This document shows, piece after piece, positions 40,562 through 48,753 of a stretch of 51,063 nucleotides of DNA; within the stretch, counting starts at the first letter, position 1, and each line of letters begins with the position of its first letter. Source of the stretch: Candidatus Aminicenantota bacterium (GTDB lineage: Bacteria; Acidobacteriota; Aminicenantia; Aminicenantales; JAFGAV01); contig JAFGAV010000031.1 in the NCBI GenBank assembly GCA_016933515.1, positions 1-51,063 on the forward strand, given 5' to 3'. A program made the position numbers and the translations under genes. The notes below the pieces were generated by a model. It did no database searches. It was not told the origin of the DNA and saw only the letters and a program-made list of their open reading frames with translations.

Positions 40562-42862
40562 TCACTCCACAGTGCACGTCGCCGGTTCGCTCTCCCGGCC
40601 CTGAAGGCTCACGGCCGTCACAAGGAAGGTCAGCCGCCTTCTCCCGCCCCGGGCATAGACATAATCACAGCGGTTGAGAGCCCGCGGGCCGAGGAAGCGC
40701 GGGGATCCTTCCTCGACGGCCAGATACACATGATACCGGCTGAGGTCCCGATTGTCACGCTCGGGCCGCCAGGTGAGAAGGACGTAATCCCGTCCGTCGC
40801 GCGTTTTCTCCCACGCCCCCCGCAGGGCGCGCGGAGGCCGGACGGTCGGCGGCAGGATGGTGATGTCGAGGGGGACGCGAAGGGGAGTGTTGTCCGCGCC
40901 GGGGCCTTCTACGGTCAGCGTCCCGCCGTAATGCCCCGCGGCCATGAACCGCGGCTGGAAAGAAACGCTCGCCTCCTCCCATTCCCCCCACGAGGCGCCG
41001 GCCGCAGGGGAGCAGGACAGCCAGGACTTTGAGGCGGACAGGGTGAAGTCGAGCCGGCCAGAGCCTTCGTTTTTGATGCGCAGCGGGACCGTCACCCGGC
41101 CCCGCGATCCCTGCTCCGCCGCGACCGTCAGGCTCGGAGGATCGGCGAGGAGCCGGGGCGGGGGGTTCTCGATGACGACGCGGTTCAGAATAATTTCCGA
41201 TTCTTCGGGCGTCCTGTCCGCCGGCGTCGCGACGCAGTCGGCGGTCAGAGTCCGGTCCCCGATCGTCAGCCGCATGTATCCCGGCGGGCCGAAGAAATCG
41301 GGCGTCGGAGACGAGGAGCTGCCGTAATGCTTCCGCCACAGGGAACCCATCCACCACCACACTTCGCCCATGTGCTTCGTGGAGCCGGCGCACAGACTCC
41401 GCATTTCCTTCCGGTTCCATCCCGCGGCCAGCCGCCGGCTATGGAAGATGTGGTCGTGGCCGTAGAGAAAGGCGGCTGCCCCCGCCTGGGCGGCCCGGTC
41501 GGTGATGCGCACCTGCTCGACCGACTGCGGGTCGGCGTATTCCCGGTAGTCGTCGGCGAGGAAGAGCGGCCCGCGGCCGTAAGCCACATCGCTCCGGTCC
41601 TCCTCCGGACCGGCCGGCCAGCCGCCCAGGACATGATGGACACAGGGAAGGATCCAGTGCTTCTCCCGTTTTTCGAGCACGCCGCCGAGCCATTCAAGCT
41701 GTTCCGGGCCGAGCGTCCAATCCTCGAGGCGCCTCGGCTCCGCGGCGCCGCAGAAAGCCGTGCAGTCGAGGATGATGAATTCCACTCCGCCGCGGCCGTC
41801 CTCGTCGGCCCCCCAGGTGAACGCATAATAATTCCCCTGGGGATGCCCCCCCTCGGGGTAGGTCCTGTCCGTGGGCAAGGGGAAATATTTCAGGCGCCAT
41901 TCGCGGGCGGCGGCTCGGAGGGAATTCCATCCTTCCTCGCCGTCGTGGTTTCCCAGGGCGATGAACATGGGCAGGCTGGGCGTCAGGGCGGAATACAGCT
42001 TTCTCATCCGCAGCCAGAGCGTCCGGGCGATGAGGGCCCTCTCCTGGTCGGTCGCCGGATACTCGGGCAGGCCCAGCGCCTTGAAGCGATAGCTCGCGCC
42101 GATGCCGGTCGTGTCGCCCAGATGGATGAGAAAATCCGGGTCCTCGGCCTCGAGGACGTGGCGCATGGCCCGGGCCAGCTCGAAGCCGTTCACCAGCCTC
42201 TGGAGCGGGCTTTCGGGCGTCCAGTCCGGCTTGTCCCGCAGATGTCTGAGAAATTCATTGACGTAGTCGCCGCTCCGCATCAGTTCCTGGTGCGAGGACG
42301 GCAGTTCGGGATCGACGTCGTCGAAGGTGTGGTCGTCCGCGAACACCAGCACCCGCACGTGCCGACCCTGCGACAGGCGGGCATTGGGCAGCCGGAAGCT
42401 TTTGGGGCTGAGCGCCGACCAGCTCCCTCCCGACTTCCGGAACTGAACCTGATAGTAAAGCCGCTCGCTCTCGTTCCCCGAGAGGGGGACGGTCAGACTG
42501 TCGGTGACGCCGCTGTAGGAATGAACGACGTTCGCCGCGGCCAGGCGCTCTCTCTCTTCGGCGACAGAAACCTTGATGTCCAGGATCGCGTCCGCCCTAA
42601 GGAGCAGGTTGAGGTTTGCCCGCCATCTGGACGCTCCATCCGGAGCGGGTCTCAGGTCGTAGAGGCGCTCGGCGCACAGAAAAGCCGAAGCGTCATAAGG
42701 AAAGGGATATTCGTCGTCGGCCAGCTGCGGGAAGAGAGGCGGCGCAGCCGCGGCGGAGAGGCGGCCTTCCTGAGGCGGGGAAAACAACCGCCTCGGATCC
42801 AGGAGGGCGGCCGCCAATCCCGTGCCCGCTCTTCTGAGAAATTGCCTTCTTTTTAGGTTCAT
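40562..42862 (-). CDS. Tat-exported metallophosphoesterase with C-terminal Ig-like domains
   Basis: This 766-residue protein starts with a twin-arginine signal (KRRQFLRRAGTGLAAALL). Calcineurin-type motifs follow: FADDHTFDD, FLIHLGDT, ALGNHDGEEGW, VHHVLGG and LYGHDHIFH, so a two-metal site is intact. An extra N-terminal domain (about residues 60-160) looks like the purple-acid-phosphatase fibronectin domain. After residue 550, a BACON-like domain (RLLADPPSLTVAAEQGS, SKSWLSCSPAAG) and a fibronectin type III domain (APRALRGAW-like, YVLLTWRP) are present. It should cleave phosphate esters in the periplasm or outside, folded before export. Confidence 0.9.
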   Translation of the reverse strand: MNLKRRQFLRRAGTGLAAALLDPRRLFSPPQEGRLSAAAAPPLFPQLADDEYPFPYDASAFLCAERLYDLRPAPDGASRWRANLNLLLRADAILDIKVSVAEERERLAAANVVHSYSGVTDSLTVPLSGNESERLYYQVQFRKSGGSWSALSPKSFRLPNARLSQGRHVRVLVFADDHTFDDVDPELPSSHQELMRSGDYVNEFLRHLRDKPDWTPESPLQRLVNGFELARAMRHVLEAEDPDFLIHLGDTTGIGASYRFKALGLPEYPATDQERALIARTLWLRMRKLYSALTPSLPMFIALGNHDGEEGWNSLRAAAREWRLKYFPLPTDRTYPEGGHPQGNYYAFTWGADEDGRGGVEFIILDCTAFCGAAEPRRLEDWTLGPEQLEWLGGVLEKREKHWILPCVHHVLGGWPAGPEEDRSDVAYGRGPLFLADDYREYADPQSVEQVRITDRAAQAGAAAFLYGHDHIFHSRRLAAGWNRKEMRSLCAGSTKHMGEVWWWMGSLWRKHYGSSSSPTPDFFGPPGYMRLTIGDRTLTADCVATPADRTPEESEIILNRVVIENPPPRLLADPPSLTVAAEQGSRGRVTVPLRIKNEGSGRLDFTLSASKSWLSCSPAAGASWGEWEEASVSFQPRFMAAGHYGGTLTVEGPGADNTPLRVPLDITILPPTVRPPRALRGAWEKTRDGRDYVLLTWRPERDNRDLSRYHVYLAVEEGSPRFLGPRALNRCDYVYARGGRRRLTFLVTAVSLQGRESEPATCTVE

Positions 42863-43099
42863 AGGCGAGCGCTTTCCACACGGCCGGCTTTATTTCATAT
42901 CAAAAAATCAGGGCTTCGACAACTTGCGCCGCCCCGGTCGCTTTTACGATCCGCGCGTCCTGTCTTGCCTCCGCCGTTCTTCCGATCCGGTCCGTAGCGG
43001 CCGGGCGGCGATAGAGACACTAGGCGGGAGTCTGGTTCATTCATCTCCGGCGGACACGATTCCAACCAGGCGGCGTTACGGGAGCGCGGGCGGGGCGGA

Positions 43100-43128
43100 T
43101 TGCCGGTTCCATCATTTTCTGATACTAT
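43100..43128 (+). promoter_or_regulatory. Leaderless-type promoter of the GT2 operon
   Basis: TTGCCG (43100-43105), a 17-base spacer and TACTAT (43123-43128) precede the ATG at 43137 by 8 bases. No ribosome site lies between. Confidence 0.5.
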
Positions 43129-43136
43129 GGCCGCCG

Positions 43137-44123
43137 ATGAAAAAATCCCCCGCCCCGCGCCTGTCCCTCGTCATCCCGGTGTTCAACGAGGAAAAGAACC
43201 TGGAGCCTCTCTACAAGGAGTTGCGCCGGGTCTGCGACGGCCTGAGCTCCGGCTGCGAAATTCTCTTCATCGACGACGGAAGCCGGGACGGCTCGTTCGC
43301 CGCCCTGGCCGCCCTTCAGAAGAAGGACCGCCGCGTCAAGGTGCTGCGCCTGCGCAAGAACTTCGGCCAGACGGCGGCCCTGTCCGCGGGATTCGACTAC
43401 GCCCGGGGCGATGTCATCGTCACCCTGGACGCCGACCTGCAGAACGACCCTCGCGACATCCCCCGCCTTCTGGACAAGATGGCCGAGGGCTACGACATCG
43501 TCAACGGCTGGCGCCGGAAACGCAAGGACAAGTTCCTGACGCGGCGCCTGCCCTCGAACGTCGCCAACTGGCTGATCGCCCGCATCACCGGCATCAAGCT
43601 CCACGACTTCGGCTGCACGCTCAAGGCCTTCCGCAGCGAGGTGGCGAAAAGCATCAAGCTCTACGGCGAGCTCCATCGCTTCATCCCCGCCATCGCCTCG
43701 AACATCGGCGTGCATATCGCCGAGATCGAGGTCCATCACCGGCCCCGCATTCACGGCCAATCGAAATACGGCATTTTCCGTTTCGTGAAGGTCATCCTGG
43801 ATATGGTTCTCCTTCGATTCCTGATGAGCTACTCGACGCGGCCCCTTCAGATTTTCGGCCTCGTCGGCCTCATCAGCGGCCTGGCCGGCGCCGTGCTGCT
43901 GGCGGTCATGACCTACCAGCGCCTTTTTCAGCAGGTGGGCCTCGGCAACCGGCCTCTCCTCCTGGGCGCCATTCTTCTCGTCGTCCTGGGCGTCCAGCTC
44001 ATCACCCTCGGCCTGCTGGCCGAGATCCAGGTCCGCTCCTACCATGAGGCCTCGGGCAAACCCATTTATTTCATCCGCGAGGTCCTGGACGCCGACAAGC
44101 CGCGCCCGCGCTCCCGATCCTAG
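43137..44123 (+). CDS. GT2 polyprenyl-phosphate glycosyltransferase (GtrB/DPM1-like)
   Basis: The 328-residue protein has a GT-A domain (LSLVIPVFNEEKNLEPLY, ILFIDDGSRDGS, VIVTLDADLQNDP with the DxD metal site, HDFGCTLKAFR, GQSKYG) followed by two membrane helices (about residues 235-300). This is the GtrB/dolichol-phosphate-mannose-synthase plan: transfer of a sugar to undecaprenyl phosphate on the inner face of the membrane. The product then feeds other transferases. No ribosome site is seen; a -10 box lies 8 bases upstream. It is first in a three-gene operon: the next gene starts right after its stop codon. Confidence 0.92.
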   Translation: MKKSPAPRLSLVIPVFNEEKNLEPLYKELRRVCDGLSSGCEILFIDDGSRDGSFAALAALQKKDRRVKVLRLRKNFGQTAALSAGFDYARGDVIVTLDADLQNDPRDIPRLLDKMAEGYDIVNGWRRKRKDKFLTRRLPSNVANWLIARITGIKLHDFGCTLKAFRSEVAKSIKLYGELHRFIPAIASNIGVHIAEIEVHHRPRIHGQSKYGIFRFVKVILDMVLLRFLMSYSTRPLQIFGLVGLISGLAGAVLLAVMTYQRLFQQVGLGNRPLLLGAILLVVLGVQLITLGLLAEIQVRSYHEASGKPIYFIREVLDADKPRPRSRS

Positions 44124-45302
44124 ATGAACGTCCTGATGCTCGCTCCCGAGCCCTATTTTCAGGCGCGGGGAACGCCCATCAGCGTTTACTTCCGGCTCAG
44201 CGCGCTCTCCGAACTCGGCCATAGGGTAACCCTCGTAACCTATCCCCTGGGAGAGGACCGCGTCTTCCCCGGGCTCAAGATCGTCCGCGTGCCCAACGTT
44301 CTCGGGCTGCGGTCGGTCAAAATCGGCCCGTCGCTCGCGAAAATTCCTTTCGACGCTCTGCTGTTCCTCCGGGCTTTCCTCAAACTGGCCGGCGGCGGCT
44401 ACGACCTGATTTTCTCCCACGAGGAGGCTTCGCTTTTCGGTGTGTGGCTCGCCAAGCTTTTCGGACGGCCTCACCTTTACGACATGCATTCCAGCCTTCC
44501 CCAACAGCTCGAAAACTTCGGTTTTTCCCGCTCTCCGCTTCTCAAGTCTCTCTTCGGCCGCATGGAGCGCTACGTCCTGCGGAATTCGGGCTCCGTGATC
44601 GTCATTTGCCGCGACCTGGAGCGCCAGGTCCGTTTCCTGGGCCAGGCGGACAAGGCGGTGTTTCTCGAGAATTTTCTCGATTTCGACGAGAAACCGCCCG
44701 CGGCCGCCGAGGTCAAGAAGGCCCGTCGCGAGCTCGCGCCTCGGGGAGATAAGATCGTGCTCTATGCCGGGAACTTTCTTCCTTACCAGGGAATCCCCCT
44801 CCTGCTCGAAGCGGCGGCCCGGGTGAAAAAGAGCGCGGTCTTCGTCCTGGTGGGAGGAAGCGGTCCGGACCTGGAGCGCATGAGAGACAAGGCGCAGTCC
44901 CTGGGAATCGCCGACAAAGTGAAGTTCGTGCGGCGCGTACCGCCGGATCGGATCCCTCTCTTCGTCGCCGCGGCCGACGTTCTCGTTTCGCCGCGGCTGG
45001 CCGGGACAAACACGCCTCTGAAAATTTATTCCTTTCTCAAATCCGGTAAACCTTTGGTCGCCACCGATCTCTGGACGCACACCCAGGTCTTGGATCCGCG
45101 AATCGCGATACTGGTCGAACCCAACCCCTCAGGCCTGGCCCGCGGGCTGGAGGCCGCCTTGGCGGGGGGCCCGGCGCCGGCCAGGGCCCGTGCGGCCAAA
45201 AAGAAGGCGGACAGGGAATACACCCGGGCCTCCTATCTGAAAAAGATGGGAGAAGCCCTGGCCAAAGCCCGGGCCCGGCGAAATAAGGAGCCTGGCCCAT
45301 GA
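44124..45302 (+). CDS. GT4 family glycosyltransferase
   Basis: This 392-residue GT-B enzyme begins MNVLMLAPEPYFQARGTPISVYFRLSAL. It has the donor-side motifs IVLYAGNFLPYQGIPLLLEAA and VLVSPRLAGTNTPLKIYSFLKSGKPLVATDLWTHTQ. It should use a nucleotide sugar to extend a lipid-linked or surface glycan. Its ATG follows the GT2 stop with no gap, and its stop overlaps the next gene by ATGA, so all three are translated together. The donor sugar is not predictable. Confidence 0.92.
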   Translation: MNVLMLAPEPYFQARGTPISVYFRLSALSELGHRVTLVTYPLGEDRVFPGLKIVRVPNVLGLRSVKIGPSLAKIPFDALLFLRAFLKLAGGGYDLIFSHEEASLFGVWLAKLFGRPHLYDMHSSLPQQLENFGFSRSPLLKSLFGRMERYVLRNSGSVIVICRDLERQVRFLGQADKAVFLENFLDFDEKPPAAAEVKKARRELAPRGDKIVLYAGNFLPYQGIPLLLEAAARVKKSAVFVLVGGSGPDLERMRDKAQSLGIADKVKFVRRVPPDRIPLFVAAADVLVSPRLAGTNTPLKIYSFLKSGKPLVATDLWTHTQVLDPRIAILVEPNPSGLARGLEAALAGGPAPARARAAKKKADREYTRASYLKKMGEALAKARARRNKEPGP

Positions 45303-46267
45303 AGGCGTTTCTCACCGGCGCCTCGGGCTTCATCGGCCGGCACCTGGCGCGGGAGCTCCTCCGCCGCTGCTGGACGGTCACCGCTCTGAGCCGCCGCCGC
45401 CCGCCCGTCGAGGCGCCGGGGCTCAGGCACGTCCGGGGCGACATCGCCGACCGGACCCTCCTGGAAAAAGAGCTCCAGGGCGCGGACGCCCTCTTCCACC
45501 TCGCGTCTTCCCTGGGATCGGCGCTCATTCCGCGCGCCGAATTTTTCCGGGTCAACGCCCACGGCACTCGGACCGTCCTTGAGGCGGCCGCCGCGGCAGG
45601 AGTGAAGATCGTCATCCATTTCAGCACGGCCGGGGTCCTGGGACATGTCCGAAAGGGCGACATCGCCGACGAGGACTATCCCCTCCGGCCCCGGGACATC
45701 TACGACCGCAGCAAGCTCGAAGGGGAAATGATCGCCCTGGAATACGCGCGGATGGGGCTGGACGTCCGCGTCATCCGCCCCGGCTGGGTTTACGGGCCGG
45801 AGGACCGGAGAACGTTCAAGCTCGTCCGGGCCGTGGCCCGCGGGCGCCTCATCCTGCCCGGCTCGGGCCGCACGCTCCAGACGCCCGTCCACGTGAGCGA
45901 CCTCACGGACGGAACGTTTCTTTGCCACGAATTCGGACGCCGCGGCGAGATCTATCACCTGGCGGGCGAGGAGGCCCTGTCGGTCCGGGACATGACGGCG
46001 GCGATCGCCCGGGCCGCGGGCCGGAAGCCGCCGCGCCTCAGGCTTCCGCTCCTGCCGGTGAAAATCGGCGCCTGGCTGATGGGCGGAGCGTTCCGCCTGT
46101 TCAAGAGGGAGGCGCCGATCAACATGTCCCGCCTGGCTTTCTTCATCCACCCCAAGCCTCTTGACAGCCGAAAAGCGACGCTCGAGCTGGGCTATAGGCC
46201 CAAAGTGAAATTCGAGGAGGGCATGCGCCGCACCGTCCGCTGGTACCGCGACGAAGGCTGGCTTTGA
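45299..46267 (+). CDS. NAD-dependent epimerase/dehydratase (extended SDR)
   Basis: This 322-residue protein has the NAD(P)-binding GASGFIG (residues 7-13), an active-site pair in YDRSKLEGE (YxxxK) and the downstream RPGWVYGP. It resembles UDP-sugar epimerases and reductases. With the two transferases before it, it likely makes or modifies the nucleotide sugar they use. It starts inside the stop of the GT4 gene (ATGA). Confidence 0.92.
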   Translation: MKAFLTGASGFIGRHLARELLRRCWTVTALSRRRPPVEAPGLRHVRGDIADRTLLEKELQGADALFHLASSLGSALIPRAEFFRVNAHGTRTVLEAAAAAGVKIVIHFSTAGVLGHVRKGDIADEDYPLRPRDIYDRSKLEGEMIALEYARMGLDVRVIRPGWVYGPEDRRTFKLVRAVARGRLILPGSGRTLQTPVHVSDLTDGTFLCHEFGRRGEIYHLAGEEALSVRDMTAAIARAAGRKPPRLRLPLLPVKIGAWLMGGAFRLFKREAPINMSRLAFFIHPKPLDSRKATLELGYRPKVKFEEGMRRTVRWYRDEGWL

Positions 46268-46306
46268 GGCCGCCCGATTCCTTCGGCGGCGGCGAGAGAA
46301 TCCTTT

Positions 46307-47167
46307 TCAGGCCCGGACGTATGCGACCGGGGAGATCCGCGACGAAGCCCGGGCGCGGACGACGGCCTCGATGTCCTGTCCCTTTTCGGCAAAGTGATTC
46401 CGGATGTACTCCCGGACGATGCCTTCCTGCTTCCCGATGATGTAGTCGAGCGTCATCTTTTCGTCCTGCTCGACGGGCTTGCCCAGAAGATTCCTCTTCC
46501 AGTGGATGAGCCAGCCGGAAAGACACAGGGGCTGGGACCTTTGGAAAACGTCCTTGGTCATCAGGCCCTTGACCTTCTTGCTGTGGTCGAGACTGAGGTA
46601 GTCGATGTCGAAGCCCAGCTCGCGGAGTTTTTCCCGACGCTCTTCCCGGGAGCCGAAGTTCCAGACGGGCGTCAGGAAATCGACGTTGTAGCTCCGGGCG
46701 AAATCCTTGTGCCGGTTGACGATGCTCGGGAAATTCTCCGCCGTGCCGGCCGGGCTGTCCGGGCCGGGGATCTGCTCGCGGTTCGACCCGTCGGCGTAGC
46801 CGGCCAGGCCGTTCTCCAGGGCGAAGATCAGGGCGCCGGCGTTCATCGACATCCGGCACCCGACGCACCAGCAGATTTCCATGTTGTAGGTTTTGCGGTC
46901 CCGGCGGAGGCTTCGGACCGAGACGGTCTTCACGAGTTTCTTGATGTCGACAATCTGATGGGTGAAATGGTCCTCGCCGAAGGTGTCCTTCAGCCGCTGG
47001 ACGTTGGGCTGGTTGTTCCTGATGCCGAATTCCAAGTAGCCCTTGTCGAAGGTGATGAGGTGAACCCGGTCGTACGTCTGTTTGAGAAGGACGGCGCCCA
47101 GAAGGGAGTCGATCCCTCCCGAAAACATGACCGCGGCTTCGTTCTTGACCGACATCGCGTTCTCCAT
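46307..47167 (-). CDS. PP-loop ATP pyrophosphatase (QueC/ThiI-like)
   Basis: The 286-residue protein has the PP-loop MFSGGIDSLLGAVLL near its start, the signature of enzymes that adenylate a carbonyl for thiolation or amidation. A cysteine cluster CWCVGC (about residues 98-103) could bind metal or sulfur. The rest (GYADGSNREQIPGPD, RHKDFARSYNVDFLTPVW) is typical of the ExsB/QueC-like superfamily, but the specific reaction is not clear. An ATG at 47155 with GGAG 6 bases upstream is an alternative start. A small membrane protein gene precedes it by 45 bases, probably in the same operon. Confidence 0.85.
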   Translation of the reverse strand: MENAMSVKNEAAVMFSGGIDSLLGAVLLKQTYDRVHLITFDKGYLEFGIRNNQPNVQRLKDTFGEDHFTHQIVDIKKLVKTVSVRSLRRDRKTYNMEICWCVGCRMSMNAGALIFALENGLAGYADGSNREQIPGPDSPAGTAENFPSIVNRHKDFARSYNVDFLTPVWNFGSREERREKLRELGFDIDYLSLDHSKKVKGLMTKDVFQRSQPLCLSGWLIHWKRNLLGKPVEQDEKMTLDYIIGKQEGIVREYIRNHFAEKGQDIEAVVRARASSRISPVAYVRA

Positions 47168-47212
47168 GGAGCGTTTCCTTCCGCCCTCATTATCCACAGG
47201 CGGCCGGATTGT

Positions 47213-47395
47213 TCAAGCGCCGGGCTCTCCGGGCGTCCCTTCGAGAACGGGACGGACCATGTTCTTGCGGCTGATTTTCTGACGGGCGCGGCGGACGCAG
47301 CAGCCGCCCTGATGAAACCACAAGAAAACGAGCCCGCCGACGACCAAAGCCAGGAATCCAAAGACGCTCAGAAGGACGATCGGGAAAACGCTCAT
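47213..47395 (-). CDS. Small single-helix membrane protein
   Basis: The 60-residue protein has one hydrophobic stretch (FPIVLLSVFGFLALVVGGLVFLWF), then GGCCVRRARQKISRKN, a Cys-Cys pair and a basic cytoplasmic tail. GGAGGAG lies 7 bases before the ATG at 47395; a GTG at 47401 is too close to it. It sits just before the PP-loop gene with operon spacing. The family is unknown; the cysteines could be a metal or redox site, but this is a guess. Confidence 0.7.
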   Translation of the reverse strand: MSVFPIVLLSVFGFLALVVGGLVFLWFHQGGCCVRRARQKISRKNMVRPVLEGTPGEPGA

Positions 47396-47711
47396 CGCCA
47401 CTCTCCTCCGGCCTCCCCGCGGATCGACGGCCCGGGTGAAGCCGGCATTAATTATACTATTTCCATAGGAATAATATTTATTGAAGACGGCCCTGTCAAG
47501 AGGCGGCGGAATCTTTTTTGCCGCCGCCCTGCGGCCGACTCCGCCGCGGCTTCATGACGTTTTGTGCGGTGCTTGAGCGTGAGCCTTGGGCCTCAGATGA
47601 GAATTCACCACACGATTCGTCGTCGAGCCCTCCGGCGCTTGACCGCCGGAGCGGATTTATATATTATAAAAACTGTATGTTTTCTATACTTTAGTTTCAA
47701 GGAGACATCCT
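47396..47711. other. Divergent promoter region between the PP-loop operon and the beta-barrel gene
   Basis: No gene is visible. On the minus strand TATAAT (complement of 47451-47456) is a candidate -10 box for the small membrane protein. Plus-strand signals near 47631-47690 serve the beta-barrel gene. GGCGGCGG and CCGCCGCC near 47502-47527 can pair around a T-rich loop, but no T-run follows. Confidence 0.4.
47631..47667 (+). promoter_or_regulatory. Promoter with an inverted repeat framing the -35 box
   Basis: TTGACC (47639-47644), a 17-base spacer and TATTAT (47662-47667) each match the consensus at five of six positions. The -35 box sits inside TCCGGCG-CTTGAC-CGCCGGA (47631-47650), a perfect 7-bp inverted repeat. 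A repressor or activator bound there would control access to the -35 box. Confidence 0.65.
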
Positions 47712-48575
47712 ATGCCCCGAACGCATCCCTTTTCCTCGCCCCGCCTGCGGGCCGCGTCCCTCGTCGTTCTGGCCGCGCTCTTGGCCGCGGCCCTGCCCTC
47801 CCCGGCCTCGGCTGTAGAGGCCCCGCCCTATCGACTGACCGGCCACATGGAGCTCGGCTTCCTGGCCGTTGTTTCGCACCGCATCCAATTCTCCAACGAC
47901 GGGACCTATTTCTCCTATACGGATGAAGGCGGGCAGAACAACCTTTTCGCCGTCAGCCGCCTGAGCCTCGATCTGAAATTGTCGCCCCGACACACCCTCA
48001 TCTTTCTCTATCAGCCCCTGCGCCTCGAGACCCGGGCCCTTCTGCGCAACGACCTCCGCGTGGACGGCCTCGACTTTCCGGCCGGCACGCCCATGAAGTT
48101 CGTCTACGGCTTCCCCTTCTACCGCCTGAGCTGGCTTTACAACCTCTCCAAAGACCCGAAGAAAGAGCTGTCGCTGGGCTTGTCCCTCCAAATCCGCAAC
48201 GCGACGATCGAGTTCGAATCCCTGGACGGCGCCCTCTTCCGTACCAACAACGACATCGGCCCCGTGCCGATCCTCAAGGTCCGGACCCGGCGCGTCTTCG
48301 GCAACGGATTCTGGATCGGCGCCGAGGCGGACGGCTTCTACGCCCCCGTCAGCTACATCAACGGCAGCGACAACGAAGTCGTCGGCGCGATACTGGACGC
48401 CAGCCTCCGGGCGGGGCTCATCCTTCCCAAAAACGCCGAGGCGTTCCTGAACATCCGCTATCTCGGCGGCGGGGCCGTCGGCACCTCGGACGACGTGGGC
48501 CCGGGAGACGGTTATGTCAAGAACTGGCTCCACTTTCTGACCGTAACCGCGGGGCTGACCCTTCATCTTTTTTAA
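47712..48575 (+). CDS. Outer-membrane beta-barrel protein
   Basis: This 287-residue protein has a signal peptide (cut near ASAVEA) and regular amphipathic strands (HTLIFLYQPLRLETRALL, LSLGLSLQIRNATIEFESL, RRVFGNGFWIGAEADGFYA), ending LTVTAGLTLHLF with the terminal Phe used for outer-membrane insertion. It resembles small porins or lipid-binding barrels, but the family is not recognised. AAGGAG lies 7 bases before the ATG. Confidence 0.8.
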   Translation: MPRTHPFSSPRLRAASLVVLAALLAAALPSPASAVEAPPYRLTGHMELGFLAVVSHRIQFSNDGTYFSYTDEGGQNNLFAVSRLSLDLKLSPRHTLIFLYQPLRLETRALLRNDLRVDGLDFPAGTPMKFVYGFPFYRLSWLYNLSKDPKKELSLGLSLQIRNATIEFESLDGALFRTNNDIGPVPILKVRTRRVFGNGFWIGAEADGFYAPVSYINGSDNEVVGAILDASLRAGLILPKNAEAFLNIRYLGGGAVGTSDDVGPGDGYVKNWLHFLTVTAGLTLHLF

Positions 48576-48716
48576 ACTCACATCGAACCCCGATAGCTTT
48601 ATGTCATTCTCCCGGTCCCGGCGCTGTCCCTGACCGCCTTCAGGCAGCCGGAGCTCGGATGCGCCGCGGCCGTCGGCTCGGGCTTTCCCGTTGCCGAAAG
48701 ATCGGGACGCGTCAAA

Positions 48717-48745
48717 TTGACTAAAAGACCCGCGGCGGATAAAAT
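48717..48745 (+). promoter_or_regulatory. Leaderless-type promoter of the methyltransferase gene
   Basis: TTGACT (48717-48722), exactly 17 bases, then TAAAAT (48740-48745): both boxes match the consensus at five of six positions. The ATG follows 8 bases after the -10 box and has no ribosome site. Confidence 0.7.
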
Positions 48746-48753
48746 TGGTCCCC

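Noticed and set aside
43125..45080. 651-codon frame opposite the GT2 and GT4 genes
   Set aside because: Crosses two clear coupled genes; no recognisable features.
47500..47530. Hairpin with T-rich loop as a terminator
   Set aside because: The T-run is in the loop and not after the stem; it lies between divergent promoters.
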